64,000 bases of DNA from Serpula lacrymans var. lacrymans S7.9 (taxonomy: Eukaryota; Basidiomycota; Agaricomycetes; Boletales; Serpulaceae), in contig NW_006763294.1 of the NCBI RefSeq assembly GCF_000218685.1, forward strand, positions 1,733,361 to 1,797,360, given 5' to 3'. Both the position numbers and the translations under genes were made by a program. Positions 22,158 through 34,145 of the stretch are shown here, piece after piece. A model generated the notes under the pieces. It had not been told where the DNA came from and did no database searches. It was given only the letters and a program-made list of their open reading frames with translations. Numbering within the stretch: the stretch's first letter is position 1; every line of letters starts with the position of its first letter.

Positions 22158-23331
22158 GTGCGACGTTTCTGCTGCAGAAAGAGTATCTTGGATTGTTAAA
22201 CTCGACCTGCCTTTCCGGCTCTAGTCTCGATTTATGCCCCAAAGGAAGGCCATGTACTAGTACGTCCAACATTTCCAACCAAGTCAAACATTAATGAGCC
22301 TGTTACATTGATGTCAGTTTCAGTCCGTGGCTTGCGCTAATTATACTGATGTGTCCATGATGTGCGTGTTGTGGTCCAATGACCGTTTACTGGCTCCCCC
22401 CTTCATTAGTAACCCCGCTTTTGATCTACCTTGGAGTAATTGGCTTTCTGTACCCTTCCGTCCCCTTATGATTTGTTTTGGCTGGCCGAAGCCTCGGGAC
22501 GTGTGTGGAGAGAGAAGCCACGCATCGTCAGGTACCTCGCTCAAGAATGTCAACCTTAACGCAACGTCTTTCTAGCGAACTTATTACCGCGATTTCTCTA
22601 TGATTTCTCAAATACATGAGGGTTTAGTCGTTCTTTGGCACTCTGGGAAAAGGTATGGACACATTGGAGATCGATCTCATTTACCTTGCGTAGTCCCTAA
22701 AAGTCTAATATTTACTTTGTGCAGGCACTTAAAACTAAAATTGCATTTCGCTCTTACCGTCGATGACATAAACGAGAGCGTTTCCACATGCGACGTCTTA
22801 GATCGACCACATGTTCCATGTGTTATACTTCATTTTTGGGCAGGTTGTCGAAATCGGCATATGTTCGCCAACAAGAAGGAGTATCAGAAGACGTGGCGAT
22901 GATTCCTTGGAGGGCACGAGACGTAGCATGGTCAGGTGGAGATCCAATAGACCAATTGAGGTGATCCTTTTCTTGAAATGTTTGTTTTCCTATTGGTTTC
23001 ATGGTTTTTTCAAGCTACCCCGTGATGCTCATGTTACTTTCTTCACATCAGATTTATGTACTATCACAATGCATGTTTCCACGTTCAAGTTATCAATCAG
23101 TGAAGGATTGGAACCAAATCTTATTCAATCGACTTCTGTCGCCTTTGTGGAGTTGAGGGAGTTCAGCGCGCTATAAGCCACTAAATCCGGAGCCCTTCAC
23201 ACTTCAGTTTCTATGAATCCTATTATCCGGTATGAGACAGCACCGTAATTAATGTGCTGTTTCTAGTCTGATGAGTCTGCTCGGCTCTTCCCCACTTTTC
23301 AAGGCTACCCGGGTTCAGGGGTTTTTGTAAG
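22158..23331. other. Intergenic region, no supported gene
   Basis: About 1.2 kb downstream of HIS2. Several short open frames are present but none shows a conserved motif or a consistent splice model. The last part should be the promoter of the Cys-rich gene. Confidence 0.45.
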
Positions 23332-23340
23332 TATAAAATA
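23332..23340 (+). promoter_or_regulatory. Candidate TATA box of the Cys-rich gene
   Basis: TATAAAATA lies 134 bp upstream of the ATG at 23474, followed by a pyrimidine-rich CTCTGTTTTTCCATCTTC stretch suitable for transcription start. This is an inference from the motif and its spacing. Confidence 0.4.
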
Positions 23341-23473
23341 CCACAGACAAGACCTCTGTTTTTCCATCTTCGAAGCCCTCTCCAGAAAGCGAGCTACCAG
23401 ACTACACACTGGTCAAATTTTCGACGACCTACTCTCATATCTAACTTTTATAACACTTTATTATCCTCGAAAA

Positions 23474-23809
23474 ATGTGTCACCGACAAGTGCAATGTGCC
23501 AGACATCAATGTGGCCACGACGAGCCAATCACAGACGGAAAGGTACTTGTATGTTTATCGTGTCGAACATATATGCCGAAAATGACGCCGTTCCGCCAGG
23601 TTGACTGTGGCTCTGCCCATTGTCGGTACAGTGCTGCTCATCCTCGAAACTGTGCAGGTTGTCCATCAACATGTCAGCAGTGGTAAGTTTTTTCACGTTC
23701 CGCATCATGCTTTACCTCATACCTTGTTCTTAGGATGGACAGAGCGGAAACCACTGTCACTCAGAGGAGGGACACACTGTGTTACCATTGTTCCAGACAG
23801 GGATCATGA
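23474..23809 (+). CDS. Small cysteine-rich protein (75 aa)
   Basis: Three exons (23474-23542, 23600-23682, 23734-23809) with canonical GT-AG introns give 75 residues with ten cysteines. The sequence opens MCHRQVQCARHQCGHDEP, then VDCGSAHCRYSAAHPRNC, then CPSTCQQWMDRAE. Paired CxxC/CxxxxC-type spacing and His residues suggest zinc binding rather than disulfides, because there is no signal peptide. Similar short CGH..DC..C(R/K)xSxxHP..C..TC.QW proteins are familiar to me from Agaricomycete genomes, where they lack an assigned function. The strong TATA box suggests regulated expression, which is inference. Confidence 0.7.
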
Positions 23810-24972
23810 TCTTCTCTTCATATAATATGTGGGGTAGCGGTAGTTACCATAGGCCTGAATAACTTAATATGAAATCAAAAACGGCGCCCTTCTTCCATCA
23901 TTTATCTGATCAGAGTTCTCTAATCCCACCTCGAGGGAACAACGAGGGAAGGATTTGATCTAGGCAGAGACCTTGATTTCGAACATGCGGATACTATTCC
24001 GGCCACCCCTGTTTTAAGATCCTTGCCCTTTTCGCACTCTCAGACAGGCGGCAATTCCAGGCATTTGCTTTTTAGCAGTTCATGGCTTTTTGGGACGTAT
24101 GAGCGTGGGCAACAACGTAAACAGCTGTGTTTGCAAGCGTCGCAGGCTTTGGGTGTCTGAGGACGGGTCCAATTGAGCCTCGACGTATCTGCTTTGGTTG
24201 CTGCGCAGGGGGAAATGGAGTAATCACAGGGTCTAACGACACAGTACATTGAGGCAAATCCCCGCCTGCCAGTCCCATTTCGCCGAGACAAACGTGCAGA
24301 CTCAACATCATCATGACATTTGTGATGGGCCTTCGTGTTTTGTAACGGAACAGCGCGTAAATCTTCCCATATGCATATGACGCCGAAAGTTACGGAGCAC
24401 CGATGACAGTCGCCTCATCGCAGGGCACCCCGCCTCAACGTGGAGATCTGGCGCGGAAGGATCATTATTTCATTGGATAGAAAAAAGCACTTACCACATC
24501 TATCACAATAGCACAGTGCCATTATGAGGTTAATCCAGATAATGCTCAGACATTGGTTCGCGGGAATGACTGTAACATAGCTTCTGCGGTGGGACTTCTA
24601 AACACGTTGTACACGATCCACCTTTGGAATTAGTTTTAACGTTAGACATGAGCCAAACTTGAAACTGCGTTTGCCAGTGAATAGATACATTACATGCCAA
24701 TGGCTCACAGCATCATGATGGCGTGACCTGTAAATAAAGAAACGCGCTATAGCTATTCCTGACCCAAAATTGCACCAAATATTAATACCAGTTGCGGTAT
24801 GTGTATCACTAGGGTGTTCCAGGGCTGGATATGTATTCAGAGGAGTAGCCGGGAGGCATTTCTCAAAGCATGGTGAACATATTTCGAGAAATGCATATCT
24901 GCAGTACATCCTCAAGGCCATCGAATAAGGAAATCCATTCTGGCCATTCCCAAAAAAGGATTTAGTAGTAAG
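23810..24972. other. Intergenic region, no supported gene
   Basis: About 1.16 kb between the Cys-rich gene and URC4. Minus-strand open frames at 24.0-24.9 kb lack recognisable domains or a splice model. A 15 nt string identical to the conserved 3' end of small-subunit rRNA occurs at 24453-24467 (see findings) but without flanking rRNA sequence. Confidence 0.45.
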
Positions 24973-25005
24973 ATGTGTAAATCGGGTGTAAACTGCAGTT
25001 CAACC

Positions 25006-26639
25006 ATGAACCTGAACACCACAACCAGCGCCCAAGAGCAGGCTGTTTATTTGCGAACTCTTCCTTCCATCAGAGACAGATGTACCAAAGTTTATGAGCT
25101 AGGAAAGCTAGGAAAGCTCGAATACTTCGAATATCACCCCCAAAAAGAGACAGATGTTGTAGCGTTTTGTGAACAAATCATCAAAGTATGTTCCATCCTC
25201 AGCCTTCAGAACACACATTGATGCATGATGACATGTGATCTGCAGCGAGACTTTGGAACTAATCTCGCATCGGTATGTTCCCTTCGCCTATTCTCATCAT
25301 CTTGTTCAGCTTTACGACATCAGATTCCTCCTCATGGCCGATGGAGGCACCTTGACGCAGGCTGTCCTCGTGTCGAACCCTTGATAGCCAGATGGAAGGC
25401 CTCAAGCAACCCCCCAGACGATAAAGAAATATGTAAACGCTTGATCGATCTTTTTCTTGTTTCTGTTCTGCTCGACGCAGGAGCAGGCAGCGAGTGGTCG
25501 TTCTTCGAGAAGGAGTCAAAGCAGAAATATAGTCGTTCTGAAGGTTTAGGTGTCGCCAGTGTGCACATGTTTACTGAGGGGCTTTTCTCCGGAGATAAAA
25601 CACAGCCTTATAGAGTGGATTGTACGGATTTCGTCATTGCCCCATCAGTTCTTCTACTGATGCTGATTGTATGCAGCTCAAGGATTGTCTCAGATCACCA
25701 CCGCAAAGACAGCCGAAGCCTTGCAGGTAAATGATAGTAACCCTATGGTAGGACTTGATGGACGCACTTCCTTGTTGGTTAACTTGAGTGAGGCCCTCAA
25801 ATCAAGCCCTCAATTCTTTGGGAAGGATGCCAGACCTGGAAATATACTTGGTATCATGATGTCAATACTCTCATCTGACCAGAACCCTGAACTTCTATAC
25901 AGACTTCCTTGAGACCCAATCTATACTCGAAGGATCGATTAGACGAGTCCATATATCGTCTCTATGGCACACACTGATTGAAGGCCTCGCCCTAATCTGG
26001 CCCGCGAGGACATCCTTGGCAGGCCTTCCTCTGGGCGATGTTTGGCCCTGTTCGGCTCTCAAGTCTGTCACACAAGTGGAAGCAGGCGACTTAGTGCCGT
26101 TCCACAAACTAACAGGATGGATCACATACAGTCTCGTCGAGCCGATCGAGAAGATCTTGCAGTGGACATTCGAAGGCAAGGAAGACATGACTGGTTTACC
26201 CGAATATAGAAATGGTAAAGAATTCACTTCCGCCTTTCGACCCGACTACCTAACGAGGCTTTAGGAGGTCTCCTTGTCGATTTCGGAGTGTTAACAATTC
26301 GCTCAAACATACTTTCCCCGTCCTTCTATCCCGATCTCTCCACTGGAATTCCCCGCTTACCGCCATCTCACCCCGCAATCGTAGAGTGGAGAGCGATGAC
26401 CATCATCGAACTGTCAGTCACAGTTTAATTTACTGGTCAACGTGATACTAATATGAGCCATCAGTGATCGTATTGCGGATGCCCTTCGACACAGATTAGG
26501 GCTATCGTCGACTCAGCTGACCCTCGCCCAAGTGCTGGAGAGTGCTACTTGGAAGGGTGGCAGAGAGATAGCTAAACAAAGACGTCCGCAAACAGGCGGT
26601 CCTCCCATTGATATAGAAAGCGACGGGACGGTGTTCTAA
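25006..26639 (+). CDS. URC4: Uracil catabolism protein 4 (URC4, DUF1688)
   Basis: After splicing the protein reads YLRTLPSIRDRCTKVYELG, HGRWRHLDAG, the core block LFLVSVLLDAGAGSEW with YSRSEGLGVASVHMF, then SNPMVGLDGRTSLLVNL, FFGKDARPGNILDFLE, GLPLGDVWPCSAL, VPFHKLTGWITYSL, TGLPEYRNGGLLVDFGVL and HPAIVEWRAMT. This is the DUF1688/URC4 family, required for the fungal URC route of uracil degradation; its exact reaction is not settled. Introns at ~25625-25677 and ~25877-25909 join conserved blocks in frame. The ATG at 25006 is preferred; an in-frame ATG at 24973 would add 11 residues. The gene converges on the sugar transporter with only ~120 bp between stop codons. It appears intact. Confidence 0.92.
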
Positions 26640-26762
26640 TAGTAGCAAATAGCGGAATCTCATGTGTACGTTTATCAAGAAGAGACGCAGAAAACATGCT
26701 CTTGTACACGTGATGTAAATTAGTAAAGTCTGTAACATAAATATATTGCAAGTCACCGATTC

Positions 26763-29419
26763 TCATTTATGCTTCAGTTCCCTTGCAAGCCGCCAGCAAA
26801 GCACGAATGCGATAGCAGCTGCTACCCCTCCAATTCTAAGACCAGAGATACTTGTAAGCCATGGCTCCTGGAACGGGAAGTATAGGCGTAACTCACCTAA
26901 AAATGATTGCAACTGAATTCGGACCAGTGTTTGGAATGTCGGTTTCCTCCTGTCGTAGAAATAGATTTCCTGATGTGCTATCCGGAGATGCGGCTTGGAC
27001 AGTATTATTCGCAGCAGTTGTGCTTCCAGGATGATGTCCATGGAGGATGGATTTATCAGGCTCAAAGATCGCAAAGATTATCGATGAAATACCAGTCACG
27101 AGGAACTGTGGCACGACGATGAACATATTATGAATTCCCTGATGGTGATAAGACGCATTTGAAGATCAAAACAACTGGGCAAAAACGGAGGCCACTCACG
27201 AGGATGACGCCTGCCTGGGAACTCAAGTCACCACTTGATTTCCTATTCAGTATATCCGCTTCGAATCCGTCTTGGTCATGCTGCATGAACTCAACGGCTG
27301 AATCTACATCAACCCTGCTGAGCCTTGCCCTGGAGTTTCTCAATATACTCTGGGGCGTAGTCCTTTCTAGTTCTGGGGAGGACGATCGCGAGAACGTGTC
27401 ATCATCGTCCTGGGGTTGAGATTCAATCAGCTGCTGCGTTTCATCATTCTCTGCATGAAGCCTTCGACTCGAACGCGTGTCCGCTAGATGAATTAACCCC
27501 GCATCGTCAACCATGGGGTGTGAGAGAATGGCTTCTGCAAGCTATAATTTGTGAATGAATACAAATCGCAGAAGGAGGTTAGACTTCCCAGGTTAACCTA
27601 ACAAAAATGACGTACCAGGGAGAACGGCGCCCACTGAGTGACTGCCCAAGAAAAACCTGTAGTCGCCATGATGAATGTAGCACCTGACACGCTAGAAGTG
27701 AAGCTAATCTCCGAACAAAATAAAAGATACAATCGGCCGAAGAAGATCGTGAGGCAATCTGAAACGAGGTCCCATGGGGAGAGAGCGCTCACAATGTGGC
27801 AGCCATGCATACAGCGAAAACGAGGTGTGATGATGCCCATAAGCTGGATAGATGCACTTGAATGTACCGTGTCCATGCTCCTCTAGTGGCGACGGGGCTA
27901 AGGGCAGTACTGGTTCGCCCTGCTTCAGTGACGAAAAAAGGCAGGATCACATTCGCAACGAGGGACACCACTGAACTGTAAAAAAGAGCACGGGAACCGA
28001 GCCGGGTCGCCTCAGCATCCAGAACAAGGGCAGCGTCATCATTTTCTGGCACAGGTGAAGACCGCTTGTGGAGTTCGCCGATATATACTGTTGTATAAAA
28101 TAGGACAGGGAACCAGGCTAACCATGCACTGAGACGGTCATGGGTAAGTGCTTTAATTAGCTCAGCCAAGCGAAACTCACAAAAATTGGATAATGCACTG
28201 TAAAGGTGGGTGAGAAGCAAGCTTACAAGATGTACGAAATACATACAATCTGTCTTATAGCCCTAGGGAGAGTGAACAAACTATTCCACAAAACACGTAT
28301 TTCACTACGGAAACCTTTTGCAGCTACTCTAACCCTCTCGTAAGTTTCTACGCATTTATTCACTTATTAATAATAGTCACTTACGAAGAAGACAGTAAAA
28401 CTTTTTCCTTGACAAAGTATGATGTCAATATGTGCGCTGAGATCAATAGCAGCGATGCTATAACGGCCAGAACCTCAAGCTGCTTTGTGCCAAAGAAGGG
28501 GAACAAACGAGGAAGATCGATGTTTCCCCTGCAACAGAGCGTTATTTCACGTACATGGGAGAAGAAGGAAGTTACATACACAAAGAAACCTGCAACGCTG
28601 CCTATGCCAAGCATTCGGGCAGCCCAAGCATTTCCACTGGCTTGTTTGGCAGTCGGAAGCGTGTCAACGAGTAAACCCGATCTACCGCCTGTACTGTAGA
28701 TATTAGTCAGTCAGGGTTCAAGACATATGGTGAAGCAGTTAGGTGACTGACCAGCATTTATCGAGAAGTCTATACAGTAAATAGCGAGGACAGCAAACCA
28801 TATGGTTAGAGTATCATTCTGGCACACACGAAAAATCACACAATGTATAAAAAATCAAAGGTATGTACAGAACAGTATAATATTATCAGCATACCGCAGA
28901 TGTATTTGAGTTGGTGAAGAGGGTGGCGATAGGACGAGTATATCCTAGAAGTAGCATTGCAAGTGAGCACAAAACAGATCCAACTAGCAGGAAAGGCCGC
29001 CGCCTGCCGAATCGCGATTTTGAGTTGTCAGCCAGCACACCTAATCAATAGTCATTGTTTAGAGGTATGTCACTACTTCAGCGATAAGTAGTAACCTATG
29101 AGTGGCTGCATGATTAAGCCTGAGAGTGGTCCAGCCAGGAAAACAATTGCCATCCAGGACTTGGTGAGGCCGAGAGAAAGGAGGTATGGTGAAGCTATAG
29201 CAAGTCAGTCCACAGTTGAAGAATAGCAATAGAGCAATTGCAATACCACTCACCATACGACATCTCTACAGACCAAAATACTTGTACTCCGAGAAGACCC
29301 ACAGTCAACGTAGGAAGGTTAGCCCATCGCGGACCTAATATCTTTGGTTCTCCTGCCCACTGAGAATCATCGTCTGGCAAGTCTCGTTCAGCGATAGGTA
29401 TGGCAGAGAAACCTGTCAT
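26763..29419 (-). CDS. Sucrose/alpha-glucoside-type sugar transporter (GPH/MFS)
   Basis: The start at 29419 gives MTGFSAIPIAERDLPDDD, then TM helices: PTLTVGLLGVQVFWSVEMSY, AGPLSGLIMQPLIGVLADNS and RFGRRRPFLLVGSVLC (the MFS RxGRRR loop), through AVDRSLLVDTLP, HDRLSAWLAWFPVLFYTTV and MATTGFSWAVTQWAPFSLL. A long acidic cytosolic loop (27130-27514, RLHAENDETQQLIESQPQDD) is inserted before the last TM pair, and the chain ends LCWRLARELKHK. The pattern matches fungal sucrose/maltose H+ symporters related to S. pombe Sut1 and plant SUTs. The role is proton-coupled disaccharide uptake at the plasma membrane; the substrate is inferred from family only. There are many short introns and no disruption was seen. 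Confidence 0.85.
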
Positions 29420-31935
29420 GAACGATATCTATACAAAGGTTACAAGCCCGTAAGTCCAGAAAAGAAATTGTAGGTATCAATAACGATATTGGTTTGAAGT
29501 CTTGTCTGGTATTGTTCGGATATGCCTTATCCACTGGACAAGAGTGAGGTAAAAACTGAGAAATTCCTATGGCTCCACTGTTGCAGGCGCTGCAGGGAGA
29601 AACCGCAGAGCGCGGGAGTGACGAGTCTTGCATCCGTGACAGGACGCACGTTACAACGTCACATATCGCTCACGCGACCCAAGGCAACGTTTGCAAATTT
29701 CAAATTCCCCGTTCTTATTGCACTACAATCTCACGTCTGAACTTCTTTCTTTACTGGTGGCTGGCACTCGCCATAGTAGATACACGAATGTAAGAGTTAG
29801 CTATCTATTTTCTCTACAGGTCTTTCGACATGGTCCTACTACAGGTAAGGTGTCACAAAGCAAGACACAATAGTACCCAGAGCCTCTAAGGAGAGAGCAC
29901 TACTACAGAGCTTCAAGTCGAGACATCATCAATAATGGATCTCCCGTTTTAATTCCGCTCCAACCCAACGAACATCAAGCAGGCTTAGGCTTCACTCATG
30001 TTTTCAAGTAACAACAGTTATCAGCTAATTAGACAGAGACCAGACAGTCACTTCCCATCCTAACGTTCTCTACACCCGCACGTCGCGGGATGCTCAATAA
30101 CCTCCCGCAGCAGAACCTATAAAGCATACAGGGACAATAATGACTGACGCCGGTAGTGCATCAATATATACAATCACTTATCTTTCGAGGCAACAATGCA
30201 GACCAGTGAGTGACTGAAGTTCGTGAGTGTCAGTCGAAGACTTAGCAGCATGACTACAGATTGCATCACTTGCGAGATATCCTTCAGTTCTTACGAGACC
30301 CCACTCACTTTTGGGCGAGGTATTAAAATACTTCAACGGAAACGGAATAAAACATCACGATGAAGACTCTACCATGATATTTGTGAGTCGCTCCTAGCTT
30401 GTGCTAATTCTTTCTCAGAGTATTGACAGTGCTTATGGTATCAATATAACAGCTCCAACGATATATTCGCTAACACAAGTGTACTCTCTGACCCCATCTC
30501 TTGCCACTCCCCGCTTGAGTGCTTGAGCCTTCTCGCTGCCTTTGATGGAGTACTGCATGCCCAGTACAAGTTGGCCGCTTAGAGATCTTATCGCTTAATT
30601 TTGGTGCCGTGCCGCCTGCATATGCTTGGACACAATTTCTAGCAGCGATAGTATTCAACGTACTTTGCTGTACATTTGCTATTTATGCATCATTGGAATC
30701 CCCCTGACAAGCTCTTCCAAATTTTGGCTGTAACCACGGTCCGTAATTCCGTGGGGATTCAAGCAGCCTACACAACCTGCTTGAGCCACATGTTCGTTCA
30801 GTGTACTAGGCCGTTCCAAACCATGCATCACGGCCCCAGACTCCTGGGGGACCTTAGATTTGCTGGGTCTATCTATTTACCTGATGGGAGAGGATACCGA
30901 CTGTTTAAAAGTGGAAGACCTGGGGGGAAACGATCATGTCGGTGTCCTTCTGTTGCTCAATACATCGGCGACAAGGTTACTACTTGTGGACTTACACCTG
31001 CTTGCCTGTACTTGAGAAGGCAGTACGTTCTCGTGAGCACTTACTTTTTCGACACAATCTCGTCTTGTCAACTAACCCTCACTTCCCTCGAGACTCTTGG
31101 GACGACTACTTTTTCTTTCACTAAGAGTGGGAGGGTGTTATCTACAACTCTTGCCGACTCTCGACAATCCCTCAAACCAGGCTTGTTTGGTAGTCAGAGA
31201 TGGTCATTTCGACAGGTGCACCATGCATCCCGGAATCTATTCTAATCACTTTACTCTTTTTATTTATTAGGCTGGCATCTTGATACAAACTGGTGTCAGT
31301 GAGTTTACTGACTCTACTCTTGTCAATGCAGCTATGGATGATCGCTGATGTGATCTATCATGCACGGTGGTCCAGGGCAATTGGTTTGGTATGGAGTCTA
31401 TTGCGGCGATGTCTGGATTGAGGCTCTACCAACTCTTGTGAGCGCACGGTCAAACATCTATCGTTGGATGCCAGGGACTCGATGTACGATGGCCTTTTGA
31501 AGGTTCTCTAACTTTCCTCGAAACAAGTCTCAAGCTCTGGCTGGCTTTTCATCGCTTCGCCCTACAGAAATTACCAAGGAAGGCAGCGGCCATTATTCTT
31601 ATTTCATGTCAGCTGGTATCGAGCTGCTAATGCAAGCGCAAAATAGGATATGCTGTATAAACATTGCTGATTCAGCGTGGAAAGGGAATAATTAAAGGAA
31701 TCAGGGAGTGGTTTCTGAATCTATAGTGGCGGAGCGGGTGAGCAGGAAATAACACGTGACACGGTTACACAGCGATCACATGACCGGCAATACCATTTGA
31801 TACTCGTGGACTCGGATATCCGAGTGTCTTCAGCAACTGAGAGTTAGAAATTTCAAGTATCTGCATTCTAGTCACAACCACCATCATCTTTCCCTTGCGT
31901 GCTCGGGAGTCTAGCCAGTGAATAGAGCAAGTCAA
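29420..31935. other. 2.5 kb region with possible decayed gene, otherwise unassigned
   Basis: Fragments with coding character occur on the plus strand between ~30195 and ~31330. There is an ATG at 30195 followed by a clean GT-AG intron. At ~30450-30600 a stretch reads NSSNDIFANTSVLSDPISC then HSPLECLSLLAAFDGVLHA. At ~30615-30700 there is a hydrophobic AYAWTQFLAAIVFNVLCCTF segment. At ~31270-31340 a stretch reads ILIQTGVSEFTDSTLVNAAM. They lie in different frames with stops between, and I found no splice model joining them. This could be a small multi-TM gene that I cannot resolve or a pseudogene. The last ~250 bp should be the promoter of the ETF-QO gene. Confidence 0.3.
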
Positions 31936-33987
31936 ATGCTGTCTAACCAAGCACGTCGAGTGCAGCCCGCCCAAGTATTTCGAGCATTCCATACGACATG
32001 TCGCAGGCGACGAGAGTTATTTGACCCTGCAGCCGTAGAACGTGCTTCTGACGAAGTGGATGTATGCATCGTGGGAGCAGGTCCAGCTGGCTTGAGTGCA
32101 GCTATCCGTCTCAAGCAGCTGGAGAAAGAGAAAGGGAAGGAATTCAGAGTGGTGGTCCTTGAAAAGGGACCTGAAGTAGGCAAGTATCATACTTTTATGT
32201 TACCGATGCTTCTGCTAAAAATTTCTCTTTAGGATCACATATTCTCTCTGGAGCTGTCATAGAGCCTCGTGCTCTTAATGAACTTCTTCCAGATTGGTCA
32301 TCTCGCGATGATCATCCTCTCACGCAACTTGCAACGTCTTCGAAGATGCGCTTTTTGACAAACTCGCTGGCCATTCCAATTCCCCATCCACCACAGATGT
32401 CAAATCACGGGAACTACATCTTATCTCTCTCCAGATTCACTGCTTGGCTGGGCAGCATCGCCGAAGAGCTAGGCGTTGAGGTTTACCCTGGCTTTGCGGG
32501 TGCTGGAGTGGTTTACGGAGATGATGGAAAGACAGTGCAGGGGGTTCGGACAAACGAAGTAGGAATCGATAGACAAGGCAGACTGAAGGACTCTTTTGAG
32601 CCTGGCATGGAGTTCCGGGCGAAGGTGACTTTAGTGGCAGAAGGAGCTCACGGCTCTCTTTCCAAGGAGCTGATCAATAAGTTCGACCTTAGGAAAGATG
32701 CCGATCCACAAACATATGGTATCGGCCTAAAAGAGGTATGGCAAGTAGACCCAAGTCAATATCGTCCTGGAGAAGTTATCCATACAATGGGATGGCCTCT
32801 GGACTATAAAACATATGGAGGCGGTTGGGTATATCACATGGCCGATGGTCTCGTCAGTTTGGGCCTCGTCATTGGCTTGGACTATACCAATCCATATATG
32901 AGCCCCTATAGAGAGTTACAGGTAGGTTATGTCTCGCTGTTCATTTTCTACAGTGTTTAACTGGTGCTACCTTTTGTCCAACAATCACAGCGGATGAAAC
33001 ATCACCCGTACTTTACTCGTCTCCTCTCCGGCTCTTCAACGAGAATAGCATATGGAGCTCGTGCTCTAAACGAAGGCGGCATTCAATCTGTCCCTAAACT
33101 GAACTTTCCTGGAGGAGCGCTAATCGGTTGCTCCGCCGGGTTTGTGAACGTTGCCAAAATCAAAGGGACACACAACGCAATGAAGAGCGGGATGCTCGCT
33201 GCAGAAGCGGCAGCAGATGTCCTTGCATCTGAACCATCACAGTCTGAGTCGGAGGGCGTTGATATGAGCAGTTATGACACAGCTCTGAGAAACAGTTGGG
33301 TGTGGTCAGACCTGCATGAAGTGAGGAACCTTCGTGGAAGTTTCAACACCCCACTAGGCATATGGGGTGGCATTGCATACTCTGGTGTCGATTCTCTTTT
33401 CCTCAAGGGGCGCACACCCTGGACCTTCCGTAATACCTCGAAAATGAATGATGCTCAGCATACTGAACGTGCTTATCACCACAAGCCTATCGACTACCCA
33501 GCTTTTCAGCCTCCGCTCTCTACTGATCTACTCACCTCAGTGGCTCTAACTGGAACCAATCACGCAGAAGATCAGCTGATACACTTGCGTGTGTGTAAAG
33601 GTGGAGACGAGTCCAAAGAGTTAAGAAAGAAGCATGTCAAGGAGAACGTAGGGGAATATGCAGGTTTACTGGGTAGGGCTTGTCCGGCGGCGGTATACGA
33701 GTACGTAGACGATGAAGGTGGTGCGAGTGCAGAGGAAGGATGGGATGGCAAAAAATTGATCATCAACTCTCAGGTACTTGCCAGATTTTTCCTTCTACTG
33801 TTATACGCTTACTAACGGGCAATTCACAGAATTGTATCCACTGTAAATTGTGTGATATTAAAGTTCCAACAGAGGACATAAACTGGACTGTGCCAGAAGG
33901 CGGTGGTGGACCAAAATACAGTGCGTTCAGTCTCGTTCTCGCTTGTAAACTACCTTCTAATCTGGGTTTTTAACAGCTATTACTTAG
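31936..33987 (+). CDS. CIR2: Electron-transfer flavoprotein:ubiquinone oxidoreductase, mitochondrial
   Basis: The ATG at 31936 opens a basic presequence ([20 protein letters not shown]) typical of mitochondrial import. The FAD-binding dinucleotide fold follows ([20 protein letters not shown]), then [78 protein letters not shown] and [12 protein letters not shown]. The C-terminal 4Fe-4S domain has [11 protein letters not shown] and [12 protein letters not shown] (four Cys ligands) and ends [15 protein letters not shown] final intron splits the last codons, leaving only 11 nt of coding sequence (33977-33987) in the terminal exon. The enzyme passes electrons from ETF (fatty-acid and amino-acid dehydrogenases) to ubiquinone at the inner mitochondrial membrane. 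It is complete and intact, convergent with PAAF1. Confidence 0.96.
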
Positions 33988-34145
33988 AATTCTGCAAATA
34001 CTTGGCTCGTGCTTCATCCGGTATGTGGAATGAAAACTCAAGTGAACAATATGGCCAGGAGAGTTCGCAATCCAGGAAGGTAAAACACGCTACTTATACA
34101 CGTTGTTAACCATTACTGCTTTGTTTTGAGATATTCAAACTACAA

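Noticed and set aside
22327..23176. Plus-strand open frames downstream of HIS2
   Set aside because: Frames change without splice sites that would link them, and no domain is recognisable.
24040..24921. Minus-strand Cys-containing open frames
   Set aside because: Cys spacing does not repeat as in a zinc finger and overlapping frames are equally long, as expected by chance.
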